Below, in pieces: positions 41,998 through 50,379 of a stretch of 64,000 nucleotides of DNA (within the stretch, counting starts at the first letter, position 1; every line of letters starts with the position of its first letter). Origin of the DNA: Flavobacterium sp. UBA7663 (GTDB lineage: Bacteria; Bacteroidota; Bacteroidia; Flavobacteriales; Flavobacteriaceae); the NCBI RefSeq assembly GCF_002483315.1, contig NZ_DLHR01000012.1, positions 65,960 through 129,959 on the forward strand, written 5' to 3'. The translations under genes and the position numbers were made by a program. Under the pieces are notes generated by a model that ran no database searches, was not told the DNA's origin, and saw only the letters and a program-made list of their open reading frames with translations.

Positions 41998-44388
41998 TTA
42001 GTTTCTTAACGGTTTCCCTTTGGTTAACATGTACTGAATTCTTTCTAAAGATTTTCTTTCTCCTGTTAAAGATAAAAAGGCTTCTCTTTCTAAATCCAAT
42101 AAGTATTGTTCAGAAACTAAAGTTGCTTCTGATAAATCGCCACCAGCCATAACATAGGCTAATTTGTTAGCAATTTTTTTATCGTGTTCAGAAATATATT
42201 TACCAGCTTCCATTTGGTCAGTTCCTACTAAGAACATTCCTAAAGCTTGCTTTCCTAATACTTTAATATCTTTTCTTCTTACAGGTTGGGTATAACCTTG
42301 TTCTGCCATTTGTAACGCTACTTGTTTAGCTGTTGCAATTTGACGGTCTTTGTTTACCACAACAATATCTCTTCCTTTTTGTAAAACACCGGTATCAAAG
42401 CCTTCATAAGCTGAAGTAGCTACTTTTGCCATACCAACAGTTAAGAAATATTCTTGTAAAACGTTTAATTCTACATCGTTTTTACGGAATAAATCAGAAG
42501 CTCTTAAAGCCATTTCTTTAGAACCTCCACCTCCAGGAATTACTCCAACACCAAATTCTACTAATCCGATATAAGTTTCTGCTGCGGCAACAGCTCTATC
42601 AGCGTGCATAGTTAATTCGCAACCACCACCTAATGTCATTCCGTGAGGAGCTGCAATAACTGGAATTGCAGAATAACGACAACGCATCATCGTGTCTTGG
42701 AACATTTTGATAGCCATGTTTAATTCGTCATATTCTTGCTCAACAGCCATCATGAAAATCATTCCTAAATTAGCTCCAACAGAGAAATTAGCGCCTTGAT
42801 TTCCAATCACTAAACCATTGTAGTCTTTTTCAGCAATATCAATAGCTTTATTGATTCCTTGTAAAACACCAGCACCAATAGAATTCATTTTAGAGGTAAA
42901 TTCTAAATTGATGATTCCATCACCTAAATCGGTAATGATTGAATCGCTGTTGTTCCATATTTTTTTGCTTTCGCGAATGTTATTTAAGATAATGAAGGCA
43001 TCTTGACCTGGAATTTTCTCTACTTTTTTGTTTATGATAGAGTAGAAGTGCGTTGCTCCATCTTTAATCGAATAGAAAGAAGTGTTTCCAGAAGCTAACA
43101 TATCGGTTATCCAAGAAGCTGGTTGATATCCTTCTGCTTTCATTAATTCGATTCCTTTTTCAACTCCGATAGCATCCCAAATTTCGAATGGACCGTTTTC
43201 CCAACCAAATCCAGCTTTCATGGCATCGTCTATTTTGTAGAAAGCGTCTGTGATTTCAGGAATTCTGTTTGAACAATATTGAAACATAGAAGCGAAGTTT
43301 TTTCTATAGAAATCACCTGCTTTGTCTTTACCAGTCACTAAAACTTTGAATCTATCGATTGGTTTTTCAATCGTTTTGGTTAATTCTAAAGTAGCGAAAG
43401 ATGCTTTTTTATTCGCTCTGTATTCTAATGTATCTAAATCTAAAGTTAGAATGTCTTTTCCTTCTTTTTTGTAGAAACCTTGTCCGGTTTTGCTTCCTAA
43501 CCATTTGTTTTCCATCATTTTGTTAACAAATTCTGGAAGTTTGAATAATTCATGAGCTTCGTCGTTTGGACAATTTTCATAAATTCCGTTCGCTACATGC
43601 ACTAAAGTATCTAAACCAACCACATCAACTGTTCTAAAGGTAGCTGATTTTGGACGACCAATTACTGGTCCAGTTAATTTATCAACTTCTTCAACCGTTA
43701 ATCCCATTTCTTTTACTTGGTGGAATAAACTTTGGATTCCGAAGATTCCAATTCTATTTCCAATAAAAGCTGGAGTATCTTTTGCTACAACTGAAGTTTT
43801 TCCTAAAAACTTTTCACCATAACCATTCAAGAAATCTAAAACTTCATTAGAGGTTTTTGGACCAGGAATGATTTCAAATAATTTTAAGTAACGTGCTGGA
43901 TTAAAAAAGTGCGTTCCACAGAAATGTTGTTGGAAATCGTCACTTCTTCCTTCACTCATGAACTGAATTGGAATACCAGAAGTATTTGAAGTTACTAAAG
44001 TTCCTGGTTTTCTATATTTATCAACTTGTTCGAAAACAATTTTCTTGATGTCTAAACGTTCTACTACAACTTCGATAATCCAATCTGCTGTTGCAATTTT
44101 TGACATATCATCTGTAGTATTTCCAGTAGTGATTCTTGAGGCAAAACTTGGATGATAAATAGGAGAAGGCTTCGATTTTAAAGCGTTAGCTAAATGATCA
44201 TTCACTAATCGGTTTCTAACGGCTTTACTCTCTAAAGTCAATCCTTTTTTCTGTTCTGCTTCGGTTAGTTCGTTTGGAGCGATGTCTAATAATAAGACTT
44301 CGACACCAATATTAGCAAAATGGCAAGCGATACCACTTCCCATAATTCCGGAACCAATAACAGCAACTTTTTTAATATTACGTTTCAT
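41998..44388 (-). CDS. fadN: 3-hydroxyacyl-CoA dehydrogenase / enoyl-CoA hydratase (FadN-type)
   Basis: A 796-aa bifunctional enzyme. The N-terminal Rossmann fold (VAVIGSGIMGSGIACHFANI) binds NAD+ and the 3-hydroxyacyl-CoA dehydrogenase continues to about residue 430. The C-terminal half is a crotonase-type hydratase (GANFSVGANLGM and GGGCELTMHADRAVAAAETY then GLVEFGVGVIPGGGG). The domain order, dehydrogenase first, is that of Bacillus FadN and opposite to E. coli FadB/FadJ. It catalyses the two middle steps of beta-oxidation. A MarR gene lies 18 nt upstream in the same operon. Confidence 0.93.
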   Translation of the reverse strand: MKRNIKKVAVIGSGIMGSGIACHFANIGVEVLLLDIAPNELTEAEQKKGLTLESKAVRNRLVNDHLANALKSKPSPIYHPSFASRITTGNTTDDMSKIATADWIIEVVVERLDIKKIVFEQVDKYRKPGTLVTSNTSGIPIQFMSEGRSDDFQQHFCGTHFFNPARYLKLFEIIPGPKTSNEVLDFLNGYGEKFLGKTSVVAKDTPAFIGNRIGIFGIQSLFHQVKEMGLTVEEVDKLTGPVIGRPKSATFRTVDVVGLDTLVHVANGIYENCPNDEAHELFKLPEFVNKMMENKWLGSKTGQGFYKKEGKDILTLDLDTLEYRANKKASFATLELTKTIEKPIDRFKVLVTGKDKAGDFYRKNFASMFQYCSNRIPEITDAFYKIDDAMKAGFGWENGPFEIWDAIGVEKGIELMKAEGYQPASWITDMLASGNTSFYSIKDGATHFYSIINKKVEKIPGQDAFIILNNIRESKKIWNNSDSIITDLGDGIINLEFTSKMNSIGAGVLQGINKAIDIAEKDYNGLVIGNQGANFSVGANLGMIFMMAVEQEYDELNMAIKMFQDTMMRCRYSAIPVIAAPHGMTLGGGCELTMHADRAVAAAETYIGLVEFGVGVIPGGGGSKEMALRASDLFRKNDVELNVLQEYFLTVGMAKVATSAYEGFDTGVLQKGRDIVVVNKDRQIATAKQVALQMAEQGYTQPVRRKDIKVLGKQALGMFLVGTDQMEAGKYISEHDKKIANKLAYVMAGGDLSEATLVSEQYLLDLEREAFLSLTGERKSLERIQYMLTKGKPLRN

Positions 44389-44406
44389 GTTTATAGGTTT
44401 GTTGTT

Positions 44407-44847
44407 TTATTTGTCGTTATAGATTTTTTTGTCTGCAATTAATTCGTTGATGATTTCGGCAACTTCCATAAAGTGTTGTAATTTTTCTTCACTAATATGT
44501 TGCTTTACGGTTTCATTAAAACGAAGTACGGTTTCTTTCGAAAGTTCTCTTTTTTCTTTTCCTTCTTTAGTTAATTGAATAATTACGCCACGACCATCTG
44601 TTGGATTTTTTTTACGCGTAATTAATCCTCGTTCTTCCATCGATTTTAGAGTTCTAGTTAAGCTTGTTGCTTCCATTCCCATTTTTGGGCCTAGAGTTGT
44701 TGATGGCGAACCATTTTCTCTATCGATACTTAAAAGAGCAAAACCTGTTGCCATTGTAGCATTATATTTTGCAGCTTCTTCGTTGTACATTCTGGCAACC
44801 GCTTGCCAAGTTGCTCTAAGTATATAGTCTATTGTTTTATCTTTCAT
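44407..44847 (-). CDS. MarR-family transcriptional regulator of the beta-oxidation operon
   Basis: A 146-aa protein with a winged helix: TTLGPKMGMEATSLTRTLKS (recognition region) followed by MEERGLITRKKNPTDGRGV (wing). It is the first gene of the fad operon. A perfect 28-bp palindrome overlaps its own promoter and a 25/29 copy lies upstream of the acyl-CoA ligase gene, so it probably represses itself and the fad genes. An acyl-CoA ligand would fit the context but is not proven. Confidence 0.9.
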   Translation of the reverse strand: MKDKTIDYILRATWQAVARMYNEEAAKYNATMATGFALLSIDRENGSPSTTLGPKMGMEATSLTRTLKSMEERGLITRKKNPTDGRGVIIQLTKEGKEKRELSKETVLRFNETVKQHISEEKLQHFMEVAEIINELIADKKIYNDK

Positions 44848-44870
44848 AGAATTATCTATCTAAACTTTTT

Positions 44871-44878
44871 CAAATATA
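44871..44878 (-). promoter_or_regulatory. -7 element of the marR-fad promoter
   Basis: TATATTTG on the minus strand, 23 nt before the marR ATG. The expected -33 region falls inside the palindrome. Confidence 0.6.
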
Positions 44879-44881
44879 AAA

Positions 44882-44909
44882 AAAAATACTATGCATGCAT
44901 AGTATTTTT
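44882..44909. promoter_or_regulatory. Perfect 28-bp palindrome, probable MarR operator
   Basis: AAAAATACTATGCA followed by its exact reverse complement. It covers the spacer and -33 region of the marR-fad promoter, an ideal place for autorepression. Confidence 0.75.
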
Positions 44910-44944
44910 AACATTTTTTTCAAAATTTAACATTTTAAAATAGC

Positions 44945-44967
44945 AAAACCCACGAAATGTGGGTTTT
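44945..44967 (-). terminator. Terminator of the acyl-CoA ligase gene
   Basis: AAAACCCAC-GAAAT-GTGGGTTTT stem-loop directly after the minus-strand gene. Confidence 0.7.
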
Positions 44968-44974
44968 AGCGTTT

Positions 44975-46753
44975 CTATCCGTAAATTTTTTGATATAAAT
45001 CGTTATATTTTTCTTTAATGATTTTACGTTTTAATTTCATAGTAGGAGTTAGGTGACCATCAACGATTGACCAAACATCTGGAGTAAGTTCAAAACGTTT
45101 TACTTTTTCCCAATTTCCAAATTTTTCATTGCTATGGTCAATTTCTTCCTGAATTCTGTCGATTACCATTTTATTAGCACATAATTCTTCATTGGTAGCA
45201 AATTTAAGATTATGTCTTGTTGCCCATTCTCTAACAAATTCAAAATTAGGTTGAATGAAAGCGGCTGGCATTTTTTCGCCATCACCAATAACCATGATTT
45301 GTTCAATAAATCTAGATTGTTTGAAAGTGTTCTCTAAAATTTGTGGTGCTACGTATTTTCCACCAGAAGTTTTGAACATTTCTTTTTTACGGTCGGTAAT
45401 TTTTAGGAAACCATCAGAATCAATTTCACCGATATCACCTGTATGGAAGTAACCATCTTTTAAAACTTCAGCAGTTTGAGTTTCATCTTTGTAGTATCCC
45501 ATCATTACATTTGGACCTTTACATAAGATTTCTCCATCTTCTGCAATTTTAACTTCAACACCGTCTAATACTTTTCCAACGGTTCCTACTCTGAAACCAC
45601 TATTTCTCATATCGTTTACAGAAATTACAGGAGAAGTTTCGGTTAAACCATAACCTTCCATAACTGGAATGTTAGCAGCACAGAAAACTTTTGTTAATCT
45701 ACTTTGTAATGCAGCACTTCCTGAAACTAGTAATTCTAATTCACCACCTAAACCTTCTTGCCATTTAGAGAAAATTAATTTACGAGCAATTTTTAATTTG
45801 AATTCATAGAAAGCACCGTTTTGTTTATAAGGTTTGTAATCCATACCTAAATCTAAAGCCCAGAAGAAAAGTGCTTTTTTAATTCCACTTAAATCAGCTC
45901 CTTTAGCATAAATTTTATCGTATACTTTTTCTAGTAAACGAGGAACAACTGACATAACGTGTGGTTTTACCTCTTTTAAGTTATCAGAAATTTTCTCAAT
46001 ACTTTCAGCGAAGTAAATAGAGATGCCATAATATTGATATAAATAGGTCAACATTCTTTCGAAAATATGACAAATAGGTAAGAAACTTAAAGCTCTTGTA
46101 TCTCCAGCTCTTAATGGAACTCTTGGTGCACTCATTAAAACATCAGAAACAATATTTTGATGCGTTAACATTACACCTTTTGGTCTTCCTGTTGTTCCTG
46201 AAGTATAAATAATAGTAGCTAAATCTGTAGTTAAGACATTATTTTTTCTATCTTCAACCACATCTTGATTTTCTTTATCAGCACCTAATTCTAAAAGTTC
46301 TTTCCAACTTTTGCATCCAGCAATATCATTATAAGAATACACTTCTTTTAATGCAGGAACATTGGCTTTAATGCTTTTTAATTTTTCATATACTTCATCA
46401 TCAGAAACAAATACATACTGCGATTCGGAGTGATTTAAAATATATTGGTAATCTTCTGCAGAAATTGTTGGATACATAGGAACTGTTTGTGCTCCTGTTT
46501 GTAAAACCCCAATATCTGTAATGTGCCATTCCGTTCTATTGTTAGAAGAAATGATAGCAATTTTATCATTTTTATTTACGCCTAATCGAAGTAAACCTCT
46601 AGAAATGGCGTTGGCTTTGTCTAAATATTCTTGAGTAGATGTTTTAATCCACTGACCGTCATATTTTGTAACTAAAGCGTCTTTTAAATTATACTTTTCT
46701 AATTGATAATAAGGAAAGTCAAATAAGCGTGTAATATTGTCCATAATTCGCAT
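44975..46753 (-). CDS. fadD: Long-chain fatty acid-CoA ligase (AMP-forming)
   Basis: A 592-aa ANL-family enzyme. The P-loop ATP motif is IIYTSGTTGRPKGVMLTH (about residues 184-201), the adenylation motif is EGYGLTETSPVIS, and the hinge region is DGYFHTGDIGEID then SDGFLKITDRKKEM. It activates fatty acids to acyl-CoA using ATP, feeding the adjacent beta-oxidation enzymes. The start is taken at MRIMDNIT; the inner ATG (MDNIT) is equally possible. A promoter and a second copy of the MarR palindrome lie upstream, tying it to the fad regulon. Confidence 0.93.
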   Translation of the reverse strand: MRIMDNITRLFDFPYYQLEKYNLKDALVTKYDGQWIKTSTQEYLDKANAISRGLLRLGVNKNDKIAIISSNNRTEWHITDIGVLQTGAQTVPMYPTISAEDYQYILNHSESQYVFVSDDEVYEKLKSIKANVPALKEVYSYNDIAGCKSWKELLELGADKENQDVVEDRKNNVLTTDLATIIYTSGTTGRPKGVMLTHQNIVSDVLMSAPRVPLRAGDTRALSFLPICHIFERMLTYLYQYYGISIYFAESIEKISDNLKEVKPHVMSVVPRLLEKVYDKIYAKGADLSGIKKALFFWALDLGMDYKPYKQNGAFYEFKLKIARKLIFSKWQEGLGGELELLVSGSAALQSRLTKVFCAANIPVMEGYGLTETSPVISVNDMRNSGFRVGTVGKVLDGVEVKIAEDGEILCKGPNVMMGYYKDETQTAEVLKDGYFHTGDIGEIDSDGFLKITDRKKEMFKTSGGKYVAPQILENTFKQSRFIEQIMVIGDGEKMPAAFIQPNFEFVREWATRHNLKFATNEELCANKMVIDRIQEEIDHSNEKFGNWEKVKRFELTPDVWSIVDGHLTPTMKLKRKIIKEKYNDLYQKIYG

Positions 46754-46766
46754 TTATTATTTTATG

Positions 46767-46796
46767 CAAATTATAAAAATTAAATTAATTATACAA
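46767..46796 (-). promoter_or_regulatory. Promoter of the acyl-CoA ligase gene
   Basis: Minus strand TTG (46794-46796), 19 nt, ATAATTTG (46767-46774), one base from the consensus -7 box. Confidence 0.55.
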
Positions 46797-46841
46797 TTTT
46801 TTAAATAATTGATAATCTAGAGGTTAGTGTTTTAGAAAAAA

Positions 46842-46869
46842 TAAAATACTATGCCTGCCTACTATTTTT
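46842..46869. promoter_or_regulatory. Second probable MarR-type site upstream of the acyl-CoA ligase gene
   Basis: TAAAATACTATGC-CTGCC-TACTATTTTTA matches the 28-bp palindrome plus one flanking base at 25 of 29 positions. It lies about 45 bp upstream of the -33 element and overlaps the stop codon of the transporter gene. Confidence 0.6.
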
Positions 46870-47722
46870 ACTTGAATTGAGAAAGTGTGATGATGATTAT
46901 TGAAATAATTGCCAAAACGATTCCGAAGTAGTTCCATTTGGTCATTTTTTCTTTAAACAGAACTATTCCAGCTAAGCTTCCTAAAATAATTACTCCCATG
47001 TTCATTCCTGCAAAAACGGTCGAGGGATTTTCAGCTAAAGCTTTATGAGCTTTTAGATAGAAGAGAATGTTTCCAAAATTTAAAATTCCTAAAGCCAATC
47101 CCCAAAGAATATTTTTTGATTCTAATTTTTCTTTTTGAACAAGAATTTTTCCAATTAAAAATAAAATTGAAATTATAAAAGCACCACAAAAAATGATAAA
47201 TAAGGAAGTTGTGAAACTAAAATCTTTAAAAATTGCGACTTTTTTAAATAAGATATCTATTATTCCAAATCCCATTAAAACCAATAAAGGATAAATCCAA
47301 CTATCCGATTTATTTTCAGATTTTTTATTCAAAGTAAAAAATATGGCTGAAAACCCTACGATAAAACCAATTATTTTTAGTTGACTAAAGGTTTCATTGA
47401 ATAAAAAGTAAGAAGCTGTTAATGGAATAAATAAAGATAATCGTTGGGCAATATCGGTTTTTACAATTCCTACTTCTTTAATTGATTTCGCCTGAATTAA
47501 AAATACAATAGGTAATAAAAATGCTAAACTTATGAAAAGTGTATAAGGAACCGATTTTTGTTCAATAACTAAATTAGGTTGGTACGTAAAATAGGTGAGT
47601 AGTAACGCTGAAAAATAATTAAAAGTGATTATTTGAAATACATTTAGCTGAAATCGTTTGGCTATTTTTAAAAATATCCCAACGGTAACACTACAAATTA
47701 CACTTAAAATGACAAACCACAT
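46868..47722 (-). CDS. DMT-superfamily (EamA-like) transporter
   Basis: A 284-aa protein made of about ten hydrophobic segments in two similar halves, as in EamA/DMT permeases; the second half ends with NMGVIILGSLAGIVLFKEKM then TKWNYFGIVLAII, the usual tenth-helix motif. It should lie in the inner membrane and export or import a small metabolite, which cannot be named. Its stop overlaps the second MarR-type site. Confidence 0.85.
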   Translation of the reverse strand: MWFVILSVICSVTVGIFLKIAKRFQLNVFQIITFNYFSALLLTYFTYQPNLVIEQKSVPYTLFISLAFLLPIVFLIQAKSIKEVGIVKTDIAQRLSLFIPLTASYFLFNETFSQLKIIGFIVGFSAIFFTLNKKSENKSDSWIYPLLVLMGFGIIDILFKKVAIFKDFSFTTSLFIIFCGAFIISILFLIGKILVQKEKLESKNILWGLALGILNFGNILFYLKAHKALAENPSTVFAGMNMGVIILGSLAGIVLFKEKMTKWNYFGIVLAIISIIIITLSQFK

Positions 47723-47841
47723 GATGCTTTATTTTTTGCAATATTAGTAAAATTCCGAAGAATAATGAGGAATATATACACTAAACCAATGCTGTTTTTC
47801 AGAATAAAATGTGATTTATGTAAATAATATCTCTGATTTTG

Positions 47842-47873
47842 TAACGAATTTGATAAATAAATAACCACCTTTG
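47842..47873 (+). promoter_or_regulatory. Stress-type promoter 1 (cupin gene)
   Basis: TAAC (47842-47845), 24 nt spacing to TTTG, within CACCTTTG (47866-47873). Two other genes in this cluster share the same layout. It overlaps the TTG at 47871, ruling that codon out as the start. Confidence 0.5.
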
Positions 47874-47885
47874 ATTGAAGTTGAA

Positions 47886-48278
47886 ATGCAAAGTAATAAA
47901 GTTATAAACAACTCAACCAAAAAAATGAAAAAAACAAACGAGGTAGTTGAAGTAGAAAAGGGAAAAATTCACATTGTTGTGGAACTAATTGAATACATCC
48001 CAAATGCAGTGGTTAGTAAAACAATCATAAAAAAAGTGACAGGAAATGTTACTGCTTCTTCCTTTGATGCTGGAGAAGAATTAGACGAAAAAAAATCACC
48101 ATTTGATACGTATATTCAAATTATTGATGGCGTGGCAGAACTTACTATTGATAAGAAAAAATTCAAGTTAAAATTAGGAGATGGTATGGTTATTCCTGCT
48201 CATTCCACACATCATTTTAATGCTAATGAGCAATTTAAAATGATTTCAACTGTAATTAAAAGTGGTTATGAAGATTAA
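47886..48278 (+). CDS. Cupin-domain protein
   Basis: A 130-aa protein from the ATG giving MQSNKVINNSTKKMKKTNEV; a later ATG (MKKTNEV) is possible. The cupin barrel occupies about residues 45-125 with motif 1 (SPFDTYIQIIDGVAELTID) and motif 2 (KLGDGMVIPAHSTHHFNAN), where the histidines could bind a metal. Single-domain cupins of this kind are often small-molecule or stress-related. An AraC gene follows 43 nt downstream and may form a unit with it. Confidence 0.85.
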   Translation: MQSNKVINNSTKKMKKTNEVVEVEKGKIHIVVELIEYIPNAVVSKTIIKKVTGNVTASSFDAGEELDEKKSPFDTYIQIIDGVAELTIDKKKFKLKLGDGMVIPAHSTHHFNANEQFKMISTVIKSGYED

Positions 48279-48321
48279 ATAAATAGAGCAAAAATTAATT
48301 TGCTCTTAAACCCAAAACAGT

Positions 48322-48882
48322 ATGATACTCTATATTAAATATATGGTTAGTCTTCGTTGTAAAATGATGGTTAAAGAAGAACTAAAAAAATTAGGGTTGC
48401 ATTTTGTTATTGTGGACTTAGGAGTCGTTGAAATTTTAGAAGACATAACTCCATCACAATTTGAATTATTAAAAAAAAATTTAGCCATGTCGGGTCTTGA
48501 ATTGCTTGATGATAAAAAAGCAATTCTTATAGAAAAAATAAAAAATGTAATTGTAGAAATGGTTCATTACACAGATGAACTTCCAAAAATGAATTATTCA
48601 GATTACATTAGTGAAAAACTAAATCACGATTATACTTATTTATCTAACATCTTTTCAGAAGTAAAAGGAATAACAATTCAACAATACATTATCAATCATA
48701 AAATTGAGCGTGTTAAAGAGTTGCTTTTATATGATGAAATTAATCTTACCGAAATCTCTTATTTACTAAACTACAGTAGTGTTGCTCATTTGTCCAATCA
48801 ATTTAAAAAAGTAACCGGTTTATCTCCTTCTTTTTTTAAACAATTAAAGCAAAAAAGAAATCAAAATTTAGAAAACGTTTAA
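48322..48882 (+). CDS. AraC-family transcriptional regulator
   Basis: A 186-aa protein beginning MILYIKYMVSLRCKMMVKEE. The C-terminal AraC DNA-binding domain (about residues 95-180) has both HTH motifs: HDYTYLSNIFSEVKGITIQQ (first) and LTEISYLLNYSSVAHLSNQF then KKVTGLSPSFFK (second). The short N-terminal part lacks a large sensor domain and resembles a group of small flavobacterial AraC proteins. It sits in the stress/envelope cluster and may control it. Confidence 0.9.
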   Translation: MILYIKYMVSLRCKMMVKEELKKLGLHFVIVDLGVVEILEDITPSQFELLKKNLAMSGLELLDDKKAILIEKIKNVIVEMVHYTDELPKMNYSDYISEKLNHDYTYLSNIFSEVKGITIQQYIINHKIERVKELLLYDEINLTEISYLLNYSSVAHLSNQFKKVTGLSPSFFKQLKQKRNQNLENV

Positions 48883-48933
48883 ACTTAAATCTTTGTTAAT
48901 GTGTGATTTATATAATATTAATAGATAATTTTA

Positions 48934-48966
48934 TAACACTTTTTGGTTTTTAAATTGTCACCTTTG
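48934..48966 (+). promoter_or_regulatory. Stress-type promoter 2 (CsbD-like gene)
   Basis: TAAC (48934-48937), 25 nt spacing to TTTG, within CACCTTTG (48959-48966); 34 nt before the ATG. Confidence 0.5.
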
Positions 48967-49000
48967 TTTAATAAGATTATAACATTTAAAAACACTTAAA

Positions 49001-49222
49001 ATGGAATCAAAAGCAAACAAAGGAACAGAAGTTTTTAAAATTTCTGGAGATTGGAAAAGACAAGCTGATAATTTAAAAGATAAATTTCCGCAATTAACAG
49101 ATTCTGATTTAAAATTCGAAAGTGGTAGAGAAGATGATTTACTTGAAAGGGTAGAAGCACGTTTGCACAAAAAAAGAGAGGAAGTGATTAATATTATCAA
49201 AAAAGGGCAACCTACAGCATAA
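49001..49222 (+). CDS. CsbD-like general stress protein
   Basis: A 73-aa hydrophilic protein: ISGDWKRQADNLKDKFPQLT ... DLKFESGREDDLLERVEARL. The pattern W-x5-(L/I)K-x3-P-LT-D-x-DL-x-(F/Y)-x2-G-x-EDDL matches the CsbD family, small cytoplasmic proteins induced by stress. It has its own promoter of the cluster type and a terminator behind it. Confidence 0.85.
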   Translation: MESKANKGTEVFKISGDWKRQADNLKDKFPQLTDSDLKFESGREDDLLERVEARLHKKREEVINIIKKGQPTA

Positions 49223-49294
49223 TAATTGACTTTTTTTTGTGGGCAACTTAGTAACTGAAAAATGCTAAGAATACACATAATAGCCAATAAAAGG

Positions 49295-49325
49295 CGTAGG
49301 TGAACCATCATCTACGTTTTTTTTT
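49295..49325 (+). terminator. Terminator of the CsbD-like gene
   Basis: CGTAGGTGA-ACCA-TCATCTACG, a 9-bp stem with one G-U pair, followed by nine T. Confidence 0.8.
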
Positions 49326-49344
49326 CATCTAACTACAAATCAGA

Positions 49345-50379
49345 ATGATACAAATCAAAAAAGAAGGCATACTTCTTAAAAAAACTAAGCTCTCGTTTGA
49401 AAATGATAGTGTTTTAAATCCTGCCATTATGCAAGAAGGAAACATTGTGCATATGTTGTATCGAGCGGTTAGAAGCGGTAATTATTCAACTATTGGATAT
49501 AGTAAATTTGAAGGACCACTAAAATTGGTACAGCGTAATAATACGCCATTAATAATTCCTTTTTTGGATGAAGAATCAAAAGGTGTTGAAGATGCAAGAA
49601 TTGTAAAAATCGATGGTGTTTATTACATAACCTATACGGCTTATAACGGAATTAACGCATTAGGCGCTTTAGTAACTTCAACTGATTTGTTAACTTTTGA
49701 AAGACACGGAATTATTGTTCCAAAATTCACTTTTGATGAATTTAAACGCTTAGCCGAATGTAATAATTTGGTAAACGTAAAATATTTTCGTCATGATCGT
49801 CATTTTAAGCCTAGCGAAGAAGTATTTCTTTGGGATAAAGATGTGATGTTTTTTCCAAGAAAAATAAACGGAAAATTAGCTTTTTTACATCGAATACGCC
49901 CAGGAATTCAATTGGTTTTAATCAATAGTTTAGAAGAGTTAACTAAAGAATTTTGGAACGAATATTTTCTTCATTTTAACGAACATATTATTTTGGATCC
50001 AGTTGGTACTAACCACGAATCAGGTTTTATAGGTGGTGGTTGTCCTCCAATAGAAACCGAATTAGGTTGGCTCCTTATTTATCATGGTGTTTTTGATACT
50101 TCCGAGGGATATATTTATTCTGCCGCTGCTGCTTTATTAGACATCGATAATCCTACAAAAGTAATTGCAAGATTAGTTGATCCTTTATTTGTTCCAGAAC
50201 TCGATTATGAAAAAAACGGTGTGGTTTCCAATGTGGTTTTTCCAACAGGAACTGCATTATTTGAAGATACGCTTTATATCTATTATGGTGCCGCTGACAA
50301 ATGTATTGCTTGCGCATCTATGAGTTTAAAAGCATTATTAAAAGAACTTTTACAAAATCCAACACAACATGAGAGCTAA
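49345..50379 (+). CDS. GH130-family glycoside phosphorylase/hydrolase
   Basis: A 344-aa five-bladed beta-propeller enzyme. The sequence MLYRAVRSGNYSTIGYSKFEGP, GVEDARIVKIDGVYYITYTAYNG and WLLIYHGVFD are typical of family GH130, which acts on beta-mannosides by phosphorolysis or hydrolysis; the D in GVEDARI is the usual catalytic acid region. No signal peptide, so it works in the cytoplasm. It overlaps the downstream glycosyltransferase by 11 bp, and the pair is probably one mannan/mannogen-type pathway. Confidence 0.85.
   Translation: MIQIKKEGILLKKTKLSFENDSVLNPAIMQEGNIVHMLYRAVRSGNYSTIGYSKFEGPLKLVQRNNTPLIIPFLDEESKGVEDARIVKIDGVYYITYTAYNGINALGALVTSTDLLTFERHGIIVPKFTFDEFKRLAECNNLVNVKYFRHDRHFKPSEEVFLWDKDVMFFPRKINGKLAFLHRIRPGIQLVLINSLEELTKEFWNEYFLHFNEHIILDPVGTNHESGFIGGGCPPIETELGWLLIYHGVFDTSEGYIYSAAAALLDIDNPTKVIARLVDPLFVPELDYEKNGVVSNVVFPTGTALFEDTLYIYYGAADKCIACASMSLKALLKELLQNPTQHES

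Noticed and set aside
47871..47885. TTG start for the cupin gene
   Set aside because: The codon lies within the predicted -7 element (CACCTTTG); the ATG at 47886 is preferred.
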